Notes: generated by a model not told the origin, from the sequence alone. Positions 47,083 to 60,429 are shown, counted from the stretch's first letter. The stretch: DNA of 64,000 nucleotides from Casuarina equisetifolia (GCA_028551475.1 CM052356.1:23525884-23589883); one strand, 5' to 3'. Numbers and translations are program-made.

Positions 47083-50000
47083 TGGACTATATAGATATCA
47101 GTTCATCTGATGAAGAGTTGGAGAGTTTGGAAATAGATGGTCAGGGATCTGCCACTTCTAGGATTCTTCCTCCATGGGCTTCGACACATGGCACAAATTC
47201 AAGAACGATGGGTCAGACTGATTAAATGCATTCTGAACCTGGTTTTGAATTAGAATTTTTATGCATTAAAATTCATGTAGCCATTGTTTACATTTGCAGG
47301 TTTCGATGTGCAGTCTCAAAAGATTAACCCCCCTCAAAGAGCATATGTGACAAATGGAAGCTCTTCAAATGTTAATGCTTATTCACAAGTAAAGCATCCT
47401 GGTTCTAGTGACAATATTAGGACCCCAAATCAACAGATTGTCCAAGTGGAGGACTCTGATTATTATAAAGATAATGGGAATGTGAGTCATCCTGGGACTA
47501 TTAATTACAGAATGGGTAGCCCTCCTGCTGAATATGAGAAAATTTCATCTCAACAGGCTCTGACTAGGACTCTTCCACTATCTCTACAATCTGCACAGAT
47601 TTCTAAGTTAAACAGTTTGGTAGGGAATAAGGGCAGCAGTCAGGTTCGTGATGTTCATGACAATACTTACCATTCAGCAGGGACCAGTGCAACCGGCAGC
47701 ATGGGTTATCTACCAGACCAGCTTAGCAGGAGCAAGAATGATGAAATTATTATGTATGAAAACAGTAGGAATAGGGTCCTACCTCCATCTTTGATGCATG
47801 GAAAGGCTACCTTCTCCAACCAATTTGCTAGTTCAAGTGACCCCTCATACCGTTCCATCATAGGAGATGAAAGGCATGCTGAAAATGATGAGAGACTGAT
47901 TTATCAGGCAGCATTGGAGGTATTCTTGCTGCTAATTTATGTCATGAATTCAGTTTGAGCTTGATTGATATCTTTTCCTGTTCTTAACTGAGTGTAAATG
48001 TTAAATTGTTGTGTGAATTGACCTAAGTCCACTTCCTTAAGAGATCACATCATTAGGATGGATCAGTGTTTTAGACAGTACCCATTTGGCTTCATTTTTT
48101 CAATGTCATTGATTTTCCAAATTTAGTTATAACATTCGGAGATCCTCTTGGACACCCATTTTATGTCTTTTGTTCCCAGTGAGTTCACAAGTTATTGAAG
48201 AGATGATTAAAGAATTGGGTTTAGGAAGCCATTGCAAACACCTAAGATATTTATGCAATGAGGATTCTCTTTACGTTGATAATGGCTTATGCTGGCAATT
48301 GTGACTTAGTGTTGTTAATTAACACACCTTAAGAGTGACAAGTTCAATCCATTTGGATTCAAGAGTCACGAGATTGGGTTTCATTTAGGATCAATGGACA
48401 ACAATGATAGACTGTGCAGTGTAGGAAATCAACTGAATGATGCTGACTTAAATAGTTTCCCTGTGGTATTGAAGTGCATTATAAAGTGCACTCCTGATAA
48501 CTAAAATTAAAATATATTGTACCCTTGAATGGCTAGAGTAACTCGAGGGAAAATATCCTGCGACATAATGATCTATAGTTTGTAATAGGCAATCTTAGCT
48601 TCTTTAGAAGGCTCCAGTTGGATCTGCTGATTCACATTTTCAATTTGGTGTAGTAATTGAATCATTTTAATAATGACCTCTGGCACTGACTAAAATTGGC
48701 GAAATGTTTGACTCTATTATCAACAACACTGTCGGGATTGCAATTATGATTTCTATTTTCAAGATGCTTAATAAGGTCTTCTCTAAATCATTTTCCTTAT
48801 AAATTGTTGTTTAATAATTTTCCCGGTAAATTGTTGTCTTTATATTTTTAATGGTGGTATGTCTTATTTTCCCAAATACCTTTTTTCTTTTCTTAATAAA
48901 GTGGTATACTATAAATCTTTGTGCAACTCATTTACATTTTGAGGCATTTTCTGTTTTCAATTCACATATATATTTGAGTTGTGCAGATTCAACTTAAGTG
49001 AGGTGTCGTTTAGTCTAATTGCTGGTTTGGCACTTTTTGTTTTGGAGTTTGATTAGTGTTATTGGTTAGAAGTTTAAATTAAAGGACTTCGGTTTCTGCA
49101 GGATCTAAACCAGCCAAAAATCGAAGCTAGTTTACCTGCTGGTCTTCTGTCTGTTTCTCTTCTACGACATCAGGTGTTACATTTTATTTCTTGTTATTTG
49201 TTCTCTTTTAGATGTGTATTGTCTAGTTTAGTGCTCAAGGCATCGCATTGTACAGAAAATTGCATTGGCATGGATGGTTCAAAAGGAGACAAGAAGTTTG
49301 CATTGTTTGGGTGGAATTTTGGCTGATGATCAGGTTAGTTATCAAGAGGATAGTTGACCTTTGTATCTGGCTTCTTTCATAACATAGGATTCTTTTCTCT
49401 ACTTGGACTCATTGTTTTATATCTCACAGGGTCTTGGCAAGACCATTTCTATGATTGCCCTTATACAAATGCAGAGGGCTTTGCAGTCAAAACAAAAATC
49501 AGAGGATCTGTGCAATGAGAAAACTGAAGCATTTAATCTGGATGACGACGATGACAATGACAATGGCAGTGGTGATGTCAAGAAGTCTGAAGAATTTGTT
49601 GATTTAAAACCTATTCCACAAGTGAGTAGCTCTACACGGGCATTTCATAGGCGGAGGCCAGCTGCTGGTACATTAGTTGTGTGCCCGGCAAGTGTTCTTC
49701 GACAGTGGGCTAGGGAATTGGATGAAAAAGTTGCAGTTGAAGCTAAGCTTTCTGTGCTAATCTATCATGGTGGCAATAGGACAAAGGATCCTGTCGAACT
49801 GGCAACATATGATGTAGTTCTCACAACATATTCTATTGTAACTAATGAAGTTCCAAAACAAGCTTTAGTGGACGAGGATGATGCTGATGAAAAAAATGGG
49901 GAGATGTATGGGTTATCCTCAGAATTTCCCACTAAAAAGAGGAAAAAGGTCCTTAACATTAGTAAAAGGGGAAAAAAGGGTAGGAGGGGGACTGATAGTT

Positions 50001-53000
50001 CTGCTATTGATTGTGGTTGTGGTGCACTAGCAAGAGTAGGTTGGTTTAGGGTGATACTAGATGAAGCTCAAACAATAAAAAACCATCGAACTCAAGTAGC
50101 TAGAGCATGCTGCAGCCTTCGAGCCAAAAGAAGGTGGTGCTTATCTGGAACACCTATTCAAAATGCAATTGATGACTTGTACAGTTACTTCAGGTTCCTA
50201 AAATATGATCCATATGCTGTATACAAATCATTTTGTAATACCATAAAGGTCCCTATATCCAGAAATTCAGTACATGGGTACAAGAAGCTTCAAGCTGTTT
50301 TGAGGGCTATAATGCTGCGTCGTACAAAAGGTGATTTTTTCCTCTTATATTGTTAGGTGTTGGACTTTTTTGTTTTTTGCATGTAGTAACTAAATTGCAA
50401 TGGATATGCTAAACATCATCCATGGTGATGTATAGATTGTTCTCTTTTTCGGCTTGTTTTAATGAATACACCTCTGTTTAATCTTATTTCTTGTACAACC
50501 TAGAGAGGCCTATCAAGAATTCAATATTCATGTTAATTCATCGCATATGAATGTTTTAATTCATTGTAGATGAGGACATCTTAGTTAGAAATATTGAGTT
50601 CTTTTGGCCAAATCATTTGTTTTATTATTATTTATTATTATTATTATCGTTATTTTTTTTTATCTATTTTCTTTTGTTTCTGGTGGGTGCTGGACAAGTC
50701 AATTTGGATTCAGGACAGTGTTAGAAAATTTGCCTTCTTGCACTAGTACATTAAGGTAGAAAGCATTCTTCCCTCCTGCAAGCAGTCCCCCTCTCCACTG
50801 CGGAAAGGAAAAATCCCATTAAAAATAAGCTGAAATATGTTAGAGCATGATGCTATGGCAGTGAAGAAGAATAGCATTTTTCAGTTGAGAATTTGTAACA
50901 GTATAACATGTTAGCTATATTATCTTGTAATGATTGGTTTTATGAAAAATATAGTAGAAAATGGTTCCAGTTTTCCTTGACTTGTAGGGACATTGAATAT
51001 GCTAGGCATGATTATCATGATAAAAGGCACACTATAAGTGCAGGCATGTATGAATGCACCACCCCTCTCCCACAGAGGGGGAGAAAGTAAGAGAGTAGAG
51101 AACTGAATTAGTTGTCGTCCCCTTGGAAGGATCAAAAGTGACTATCTTTCTCAATTTTTACCATCGGACTATCTAAATGACCAAGATGGTTACCTCAGTA
51201 TGTGTGATAGAGGTTTGTGTGGATTTGTAGAACCAAATTAGTCTTCAACCTTTTGTTAAGGATAACCACTGGGTATGTTTCTCAATGTTTATGATAAGGA
51301 TTTCCAGGTACTAACATAGTTATGTTGGTATCTGTGTGGTGGTTGACAAGGTTGGTTCATTCATTTGCAAACTTTTGTGCTCAATCATGTTAGCTTCAGA
51401 TGAACCCAATGCACCTCGTCCTCTTTAGTTATTTCTCCAACATTCAGTCTTCCCACAACATCAACACAAAAGAAGAAAAAGATGGTTCATAGTTGAAAGA
51501 GTTGGTAGTCTTTCTCTACAACCCCTGCAAAGATGTACCTATATGAACCTATTCTAGAGCATGAAATTAGAAGCTAAAGTAGAAACACTGAGTGATGATC
51601 TTTAAATTTATCTAATCACAAGAAAAATTAAGTTGCATAATTTTTTTTTAATATAGAAATTGGAAAATAAGCTTTTGATGATTGGAGACGATCTAATAAA
51701 ATAGTTATTTTCTATAAAGCTATTGTTTGGAATCATGAGGAAAGTGGGTGAATAATCTTGACCATCTTGTTACTGTTGCGGTCATCTGTCTTATTTGGAG
51801 CTCTGGGAGGGTTAATCATGGGTCTTTCTTGGATGAATCTGTTACTTGATTTAGCATTGTGCCTGAGCAGGCCAGAGAGTATAGATGCTTTGATAGTTGT
51901 TATAAAGGATGTACCACTAGAAGATTCAGCAGCTACGGCTGCCCCTGCTGCCCCTGCTTTCTCAGGCAGAACTCTGTCTCGTTAACTGAGGCTGAGTATT
52001 TTTGAGGGCTTAGACTCACTTTCCCTGTATTCTTAGTTTGGCTACTTTTAAATGCTAGTTCCTGGGCCAAGAAAGGAGCCTTGACTTTTGGAATTCCTTT
52101 GTTGTTTTCATCCCTAAATTCTTTTGAAAATTTTTATAACAGTTCTGCTATGTAGGTATCCTAGATTTATAGGTGTCCATACTTCATCTTGAGTTCTTTA
52201 AATGCTTTTTTCTCATTCTCACGTTCATAGTATCTTGTTTATTCTACTCAATAAAACTATCTTATTGTATTTTTCTGCTGAGCCAAATCTATACTTGAGG
52301 TTATCTGTGTTTCTTTTGGTGTCTATATACCCACATTACTTTATCCCCATTAAATAATTCAAGCAGGCCAACATTTCCACCACTCTACTGTACCTATTTT
52401 GTAGATACTGTAAGGGATGAATAAGAGGAAAAAGGGTGGAATGGTGTTATTGAGAAGGGTGGGGTGAGTCTACTATATGGGATGGTATCCCCTATCCTTA
52501 TCCAAACATAAATAACTATTTCTGTTTAATCTAAAATGGTCAAGGATTTCCATTCGATGAATGTGACTATTTGGATTTTGCCTTAAGTTCGCTGTTATAG
52601 ATACTCTACATGTCTTGTTGCTGGTATGGCATATGCAATTTGAGCTTTGAACAATGTGTGATGTTATTGTGCTGATTCCCCTTAGTTTTTATTATTTAGG
52701 AACATTGCTCGATGGGGAGCCTATAATTAAGTTGCCTCCAAAAAAAATAAATTTGACTAAGGTGGAATTCTCAACTGAGGAGCGGGACTTCTACACCAAG
52801 CTAGAAGCTGACTCACGTTCCCAATTCAAGGTTCTAATCAATCCATTTCTTTCCTACCTTGGAGATTGGACTATGTGTGCTGGATTAGTTTCTTTTTATT
52901 TAACTTTGGATATATTGCAACTAGCAAGCATGCTATTTTTCATAAAGGCAAGCCTAGTATATGGTGCTTTGTTTGCTTGTGGATATGAGTTAAAATTGTT

Positions 53001-56000
53001 ACGTGTTAATGCACTAGATGTATGTCAACTTGGAATTTTTCAGGAAGTTTGCAGCATTACGTTTGTACCATTCCTTTGTTTCATTTGGTATTTTTACACT
53101 TATTGGGTAAAATTTTGGATTTTTGAGATTGAGCTCTTGGTCCAACGTGAGAAAGGAATCAGGCTTGGATTAACTATAGACAATTACCATGTGTTCTGCA
53201 AGTAATGAAGTCATCAGTGTAATGTTGTGATATTTATTGCATTGTTCTTCAAATGACAATTTCAATCCTAAAGTCCTAAAGAAATATATGGTAATAGAAT
53301 TAGACTAGCTAACAATATAAATTCAGAGACAAGGCTATTTGACTTTCAACTTTCTTTGGCATTCTTCATTTGCTGATTATGTAAAGACTGAGTTCTGGTT
53401 TATTTGATGTTCTTTGCTGAATTTTCATGTGACTTTAAATAATGAGTTTTGTGTGTTTTAGGCCTACGCTGCTGCTGGTACAGTGAAACAGAATTATGCA
53501 AATATACTTTTGATGCTTTTGCGCCTTCGTCAGGCTTGTGACCATCCATTTCTTGTCAAAGATTTTAATTCCGACTCTGTTGGAAAAATTTCTCTTGAAA
53601 TGGCAAAAAAATTACCAAGGGATATGCTGGTTAATCTACTGAATTGCTTGGAAACTTCCTTTGCCATCTGTCGAGTATGCAATGTGAGTTTTCTGAATAT
53701 GCAATATTTTGCATTTTCTCTCTTTTTTGATTAGTGGAATGTGGCTTCTAAGAGCTTTAGATATAACAGTTCACATCTACTGGATAATGCATGGTCTGGA
53801 TGTTACTGTTGTTGCTATGGTTAATAAAAGCTTTTTGTCCTTTTATGTTGCCTATTTCCAAGTGCTATAAAATATCCCCAAATACATCTGGCTTTGTAAA
53901 TTTTTGGATTGAAGGCTCAGTTGTTTTCATCATAGAAGTTTGTTAAGGGACCATCTAAGGACTATTCACTATTAGCCACCTTTGGTCAAAGGAAGTGCTT
54001 CAAGAAATGTATGTGATGCAGGAACAACAGAGAAGATGAAGAAGCTTAATTAGTTCTTGACTAGACGCAATTACAATTTCTAGTTTCAATGGCATTTTGG
54101 AAACTTAGTTAAATCTAGAAACAAACTTAGTAGTGGCCTTTTATTACCGTGGATGTTTTGCCCATTTAACTCATTTAATATATGGTTTTAAGTAGGTCCA
54201 TCATAACTTGGTGACCAAGCATTGATGATCACTATAAATAATTTGATATGGGTGTAAGAATATTAATGGTAGTTTCCTAGTTGATATCTTTGAGTTTGAA
54301 CTCGCTTATTTTCTTGATTATGTTTCTAAACAAACCTTGAAGACCAGGGTTTCTTCTTCTCTCTTGCTTGCATATCTTTTGGGCACTTGATTTAGATGAA
54401 ATGAAGGCAGCATTCTGTATTCTATATGTATGTATATTCGTAATCTACTTTATCATTTCATGACTAAGCAATTGTTTCCTCTCTTGTATTATTTATTACC
54501 TATGCACTTGGTGATTGTTGTCATTCTTCTTTTGTCTTCTAGAATAAAGCAATATTAACTGCGTAGAAAGAATTTGATTTTGCATGACCTTCCGATCTAA
54601 TTCTCTTCTGATACCTGGCTTTTACAGGATCCACCTGAGAACCCTGTTGTTACAATGTGTGGCCATGTTTTCTGCTATCAGTGTGTGTCAGAATATTTGA
54701 CAGGTGATGACAATACATGCCCAGCACCTGAATGCAAAGAACAACTTCGCTCTGATGTGGTTTTTCCCAAAGCTACTCTGAGCAGTTGTCTTTCTGATGA
54801 TGTTAATGGCAGTCCCACGAGTTCTCAAATAATTGAGAGTCCAGTAGTTATGCAGAATGAGTACAGTTCATCTAAAATCAGAGCTGTTCTTGAGATTTTG
54901 CAGACACGGTGTAATATGAATAGTTCCAATAATTGCAATGGAAATTCCTCATATTCTGAAAAGACGTACGTTGAAAGTTGCCATTTAGGTGATAGTGATA
55001 CAGAGAACTCAATGGCTCATTCAAAGCCACCAGTTGAAAGACCTGTAAAAGCGATTGTTTTTTCCCAGTGGACTAGCATGTTGGACTTGGTGGAGAATTC
55101 ACTGAACCAGTCTTGCATACAATACAGGAGGCTTGATGGCACAATGACTCTGAGTGCTAGGGATAGGGCTGTTAGAGACTTCAACACTGATCCAGAGGTT
55201 TGGTCCCCTCCCACCTTGTGGAACTTTGAAAACCGCCATGGAATGTCTTTAGAATTTTTTTTTTCCTTTAATATCTCTATTTCTACTTTTCTGATAAGGT
55301 GGTAATACAAACAAAGCTATTGGTAAGTGATAGTAGTGTTAGCTAAAAAAATGCTGTAAGATAGGAGGTCACTGCAATATCACCTGGCTTTATGTGCTTT
55401 GTTATAGTTTGGTAGTATCACAAATGTTGGTATCATGCATGATTGTTTCCCATTCTGTTTCTTTTAAAAACTGTTTCTTATTGCCTTAACCTAGGTTCCA
55501 TTTTGAGTATCTGAACGTGAAATATGTCACAGGTGACTGTCATGCTGATGTCATTGAAAGCAGGAAACCTTGGGTTAAACATGGTTGCTGCATGTCATGT
55601 TATTCTTTTGGATCTTTGGTGGAATCCAAGTACTGAAGATCAGGCTGTTGATCGAGCACACCGGATTGGACAGACTCGTCCTGTTACTGTAACACGGATC
55701 ACTATCAAAGACACTGTGGAAGACAGGATATTAGCTCTCCAGGTATTGTTGATATTAGCTCATTTGATTCTGGAGTAATTATTGGAAGTGTTTCAAGGCC
55801 TAAAAATGGGAATTTCTCTTCTTCCTTTAGTGGTACATACTTGTTTCACATCATTGTTCATCTTCTTGTTACATTGATCCATCTTACATTTGTATATGTT
55901 GGCTCTCACAAAAAGGCACATGTCCGTAGTTTTCACCCTTCTGTTGTATCTATGATGTGCTGTTAAAATTTTAGGCTAGATTCTATAGGCCCAACCTAAA

Positions 56001-56928
56001 TCTCGTTATTGGTGGTCTCACTGGAATGAAGCAAGAATGCAATTTAAAGGCTTATATTGTTACTGACCTATATTTTTTCAAGTTCCTTACAACCTAACTC
56101 ACTAGAACTCATCAAATGTTAACAGGGTAGTTCTATTGTTTTTGTAAGTTTATATGTGAGCTTGGTATGTGTTACTGGTTTGCTTCCTAATTATGGAAGT
56201 TCCTGGAACTAGTTTTTTTCCCTTCTAAAAGTTACTTAAGCTTTCATTTAATCCCATTATCTTCATTGTTTTTTAATTATCAATATTTGAATTTGGCTTT
56301 TTTCATTGTTGAATGTGTGTTATGTTGAAAGCTAATTCTGCAGCATCAACAAATTCAATGCCATAAATTAATTTGCCCTGACATGGGGACATGTAAGCTA
56401 CTTCCAGTTAATGTTTTGTACTGCTGCATTGTGTTTTAGAATGTTTTGTTGTGCTTATTCATGTTTTAGTTATAGTGGAAATCACTTAAGTTTCTTGCAA
56501 AAGTGTTGAATGATCTTTGAATTAAGAAGGGAGTAGGAGGTCTCTCTGCTGCTCTAAATAAGCCACAAAAATTCTGTGCACAAGAGATAGATATAGGTTG
56601 ATTTGGCGTATGTTATACCATACCAGTCCTGCTGCATCATGTTAACCACGACTTTGTGGAATAAGGAAACTCTGGGAAGTGTGTAAGATCAAAACATTGT
56701 AAATTTTCTAATCTTATAGTCCGTGGTTAGGTTTATAGTCTTGAAACGTGTACTAGAAATACAAGCAGAGAGATGAAATTTATGTCCTCTTATGTTGTGT
56801 TTCTCTCTGACCTTGTTTTGCAGGAAGAGAAGAGAAAAATGGTTGCATCTGCTTTTGGAGAAGACCAAACCGGTGGTTCTGCTACTCGCCTGACTGTGGA
56901 TGACCTGAAATATCTGTTTATGGTCTAA
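47082..56928 (+). CDS. CHR28: CHR28/FRG-type SNF2 helicase-like protein with RING finger
   Basis: Nuclear Rad5/Rad16-type SNF2 ATPase with an inserted RING finger. The Arabidopsis homologues (CHR27/CHR28, also FRG1/FRG2) act in RNA-directed DNA methylation with SUVH factors. Exons: 47082-47211, 47300-47919, 49102-49173, 49256-49333, 49430-50330, 52700-52830, 53462-53683, 54628-55197, 55533-55742, 56824-56928; total 3039 nt, 1012 aa, all phases closing. The acidic, Ser-rich N-terminus starts [14 protein letters not shown]. Motifs: I DDQGLGKT (split by intron 4, about 300), II DEAQ (about 511), [11 protein letters not shown] (about 539), [24 protein letters not shown] (about 715-755, split by intron 7), IV region [36 protein letters not shown] and [10 protein letters not shown]. 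The end is DDLKYLFMV. An acidic, Lys-rich insert (about 400-500) lies between motifs Ia and II. Intron 5 is 2.4 kb and holds no recognised gene. It looks intact. Confidence 0.95.
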
Positions 56929-58262
56929 ATACCACACCCCATTTACTTCATGTGCCGGAATTTTGAAGTTTTGCTCGCTTGGTAGTTGTCTGGAAAAAGA
57001 AGGTGAAAGTGAGTTACATTTGAATATTGATCGATGAAGGTGACTGCTAGATAATGCTTAGCTGCACTTCTCGAGATAATGCTTAGCTGCACTTCTCGTA
57101 CCTACTGCCCGTGGTTCAACCTGGTAATGAGCGGTAACTTTTGTGAGTTTTGAGGCCCAATGTAGGCATTTTTGGTCGCATCAATGACAAGCCACCTGTA
57201 AATATTCTAACTAATTCAGTTAATACCTCAAGATCTAGATTTTGTTGTTGAGATTTCTGACTTATTGTTAATAGTGTATAATCTTCAAGCAAAAATCTAG
57301 ATTTTGTTAAGCCCTTTCTATTCATTTGTTGTCGAAAAGAACTATAGATTTGCATCACAGTCTGAATCGCATGACAAAAAGGAGGGACTAGAAAGAAAAA
57401 AGAGGGAGGGATGGATGTGTCCAGTGCTCCTTCAATTAAAGGTACATATTTCGTTTCATAACTTTCCAGTTGCCTTTGAAGATTACTGGATATATGTATC
57501 TTTGTAGGAAAGGAGGGAGGGGATAAATTTATGGTGCTGGCACTTCCTGCTTATGAACAGAGTGATATTCTGACCAGATCAGCCCCAGGCATAAAGTTTT
57601 CTCAACTCATTCTTCTCATTGACTCTATGAGCCTCTAGGGTACAATTTACACCGTTTCTATATCATATATCATGACCCAAAAAGTTCTTAAGAGGAAGGG
57701 AGGCACTTGAGCTAAGAAGAATGGGTGTCTATTTTTGGGATCATGTGAACGCTGTTGTTTTTGAAATTTCTTATTGATGTTGGTGAAAGCCGACAAGTGG
57801 TTTTCATTTTTTCTTTAATAAAAAATGCTTTAATGAAATTTCTTATTGTTAGAAAATTTCGTCTCAAATAAAACTCTTTTACAGGATTTACGCTTTGATC
57901 ATGGAGAAATAATGAATTTAATATACATAACATAAATAGATCAGAAGACATACTGTATTTTTTCATTTGCGTCGTCATTTTGGACTAAGTTTTTCACTTT
58001 ATTCTCTCCAAATACTGGCTCGATGAAATAGCCAAAAGTTACTGCGTGAAAAGGTTAGGGAGAAAGCGATAACAATGATTGCGTAAAAGTTCTTTTTTTC
58101 ATTTACCCGTGTGAATAAGCGGTTTCTCGATGTGTATGAGTTGTGGGTTATTAGTGAGTTGTGTGCTTAGTGTTTTACAGGAGAGAGGGGCATATGGATG
58201 AGGTGGCGAAACTGCCCTGAGGGGTAGTTTCCCACGACTAAACGCAATAAAACATGTTTTAT
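56929..58262. other. SNF2 3' flank and intergenic DNA
   Basis: No gene recognised; it holds the 25-bp tandem repeat listed separately. The open frames at 57116-57507 and 57712-57978 are short and of no known family. Confidence 0.5.
57049..57098. repeat. 25-bp perfect tandem duplication in the SNF2 3' flank
   Basis: The unit AGATAATGCTTAGCTGCACT plus TCTCG occurs twice without mismatch, at 57049-57073 and 57074-57098, about 120 bp after the stop codon and so probably in the 3' UTR. Confidence 0.95.
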
Positions 58263-58569
58263 TGTTATCTCTAAAATATCTCCCTTTAGCAATATTAAAT
58301 ATATTAAATATATATATAAACGGAGAGTTAGAGGGGGGACTTAGCCAATTAATAAAATGTCAATACAAATAGCCTTACTCATCAAAGTCTATTAAATGGA
58401 CAACGGCCCACACCAGCCAATGCCATATATGCAAAAGGGGAATATATATACAATATTTGTACAATTAAATGGACCAATAAAATCACATTGCATTGCCACG
58501 ATAGGGAATGATCGTTTATTCATCATTGATATAAGTCCACATTATATAGACTCATACAATGAGCCAACA
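58263..58569 (-). mobile_element. 3' LTR of a Ty1/copia element
   Basis: On the minus strand the polypurine tract GTGGGAGAT is followed by TGTTGGCTCATTG, a common copia LTR start. The other end is placed at 58263 where the minus strand would end in GATAACA, giving about 307 bp. That end is approximate; no second copy lies in the window. Confidence 0.6.
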
Positions 58570-59366
58570 ATCTCCCACTTAGGCTATAACAATGATCATA
58601 AAAACAAATAATACTACTAGTAGATTTTATATATATGAAAATAGTTTTAAAAACATTTTATGATGGTCTAGAAAATTCAGAAACATCCCTTATTGCCGAT
58701 CTTGTCACATAAAGTTTCAAACTCAAAGATAATAGTGGTTATTATGTCATTTAGAGACAACTCCCAAGATAGTCACAATAGTTCTCCACTTTATGAACAT
58801 AGATCTTATATGGTAGTGTGGTGGATAAGTAACACCACAAAAGAAATGTAGTGTTACCTTCCTATCAGTCTCATTCTCCTAATGACCAGTGTCACCGACA
58901 AAACCGTTATAGGGGAATATCACTTCAAATGACAAATGTCATTGACAAACCGTCCTAGAAGGACATCCCCAAGGTGACAAGACGTCATCGACAAACCGTC
59001 CAAAGAGAATATAAAATGTCTTGTGTAAGATACTCGAGTACATAAATATTTATGTGTGCTACAAGACATTATAATATGGTCACAATAATGTACCCTGGCC
59101 AAATGCTTAAGGTCGCACCTCCCTTAAGACTTTATAACATGTCTTAAACAAACACATATGTGTTTCACAAGTTTATGAAAATTAAACAATAGACAGATAT
59201 CTAAGATATACATGCATCAATCAAAGTTTTATAACAATAAACAAACAAATGCTGTAATGATACATAACAATGAAGTAGGCATCAGCTCCCACTGAACAAA
59301 AGTGTTCAACAAATATCAATAGCTCCCACTGAGCAAAAGCATTAAAATAAAGAGCATAAGCTCCCA
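58570..59366 (-). mobile_element. Non-coding 3' region of the copia element
   Basis: About 800 bp between the RNase H stop and the polypurine tract. It contains two sets of short tandem repeats, listed separately. No coding sequence recognised. Confidence 0.65.
58884..59001 (-). repeat. Three imperfect ~47-bp tandem repeats in the copia 3' region
   Basis: The core (A/C)(T/C)GTCA(C/T)(C/T)GACAAA(A)CCGT recurs near 58889, 58936 and 58983 with a spacing of about 47 bp. Confidence 0.6.
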
Positions 59367-59377
59367 CTAAACAAAGG
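59284..59377 (-). repeat. Three ~37-bp repeats each carrying a polypurine-tract-like motif
   Basis: AGCTCCCACT followed by (G/A)A(A/G)CAAA(A/G) occurs at 59284, 59321 and 59359. On the minus strand each reads AGTGGGAGCT, very like the polypurine tract next to the LTR. The last unit overlaps the end of the RNase H frame. Confidence 0.75.
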
Positions 59378-60425
59378 CATCAAATGAAGAATAAAGACCC
59401 ATGCGATCAGCGTGCTTTTGCAATACAGAAGGACTTAACCCTTTAGTAAGTGGGTCAACTACCATGACATTTGTTCCAATGTGCTCCATTGCAACTTCAC
59501 CGTTCTTTACCCTCTCCTTAATTGTCAAAAATTTGATCTCTATGTGCTTGGCCCCTTTGATATTTCTATTGTCGTTGATGAATGACACAACAACAGAATT
59601 ATCACAATATAATTGAACGGGCCTTTCAAGAAAATCAAGGGCAGTCAACAACTTTATAAGATTTTTCAACCAAATGGCTTGAACAGTTGCACCATAACAA
59701 GCCACAAACTCTGCATGCATGGTGGAGGATGTAATCAATGTCTGTTTAATGCTTTTCCATGACACTGCTCCACCTGCCATAATGAAAACATAACTTGATG
59801 TGGATTTCAAATCATCCTTATCGCCTATAAAATCTGCATCTGAATACCCAACAAGCTCCAAATCATCCACATGTCTATAAGTTAACATATAATTCCTTGT
59901 TCCTTTCAAGTATCTCATAACCTTCTTGGCAACAACCCAATGATCATGACCAGGGTTAGATTGAAATCTACCAAGAACTCCAGTGGCAAAAGCAATATTA
60001 GGTCTGGTACAAACCTGTGCATACATGAAGCTACCTACTGCACTGACATATGGTATTTTCTTCATAGTTTCCTTATCAACTTCACTTTGAGGGCATTGTA
60101 ATTTATTCAACTTGTCACTTCTAAGTATTGGTGCACTTCCAGGTTTACAATCTTGCATGTTAAACCTTGCTAATACTCGATCAATATATGCCCTCTGAGA
60201 AAGACCTAACAATCGACGTGAACGATCTCTATGGATCTCAATCCTGAGAACAAAAGAAGCTTCACTAAGGTCTTTTATATCAAACTGAGAAGACAATAAT
60301 GTCTTAGTTTCTCGAAATAACTTCATATCTTTGCATGCTAATAATATGTCATCGACATAAAGAATTAACAAAATTGGGGTACTCCCACTGAACTTGGTAT
60401 ATACGCAACTTTCATAGTCAACAAC
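59367..60425 (-). mobile_element. Ty1/copia reverse transcriptase (end) and RNase H, minus strand
   Basis: Minus-strand open frame without internal stop from about 60425 down to 59367. It starts within RT (VYTKFSGSTPILLILYVDD; the YVDD catalytic motif lies near 60353) and continues through LGLSQRAYIDRVLARFNM, VGSFMYAQVCTRPNIAFATG and WVVAKKVMRYLKGT. RNase H has GYSDADF, SSTMHAEFVACYGA and LYCDNSVVVSF, and ends in VDPLTKGLSPS. The listed 334-codon frame begins with TTG inside RT, so it is not a complete gene. Everything upstream in the element (gag to early RT) is missing from this strand here; a gag-integrase half sits head-to-head beside it. Confidence 0.85.
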
Positions 60426-60429
60426 TGCA

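Noticed and set aside
51758..51985. 75-codon frame in intron 5 of the SNF2 gene
   Set aside because: No homologue recognised and no splice signals framing it.
52654..53205. 183-codon frame in the SNF2 gene
   Set aside because: Only 52700-52830 matches the family; the rest is read-through of the exon 6 donor into the intron.
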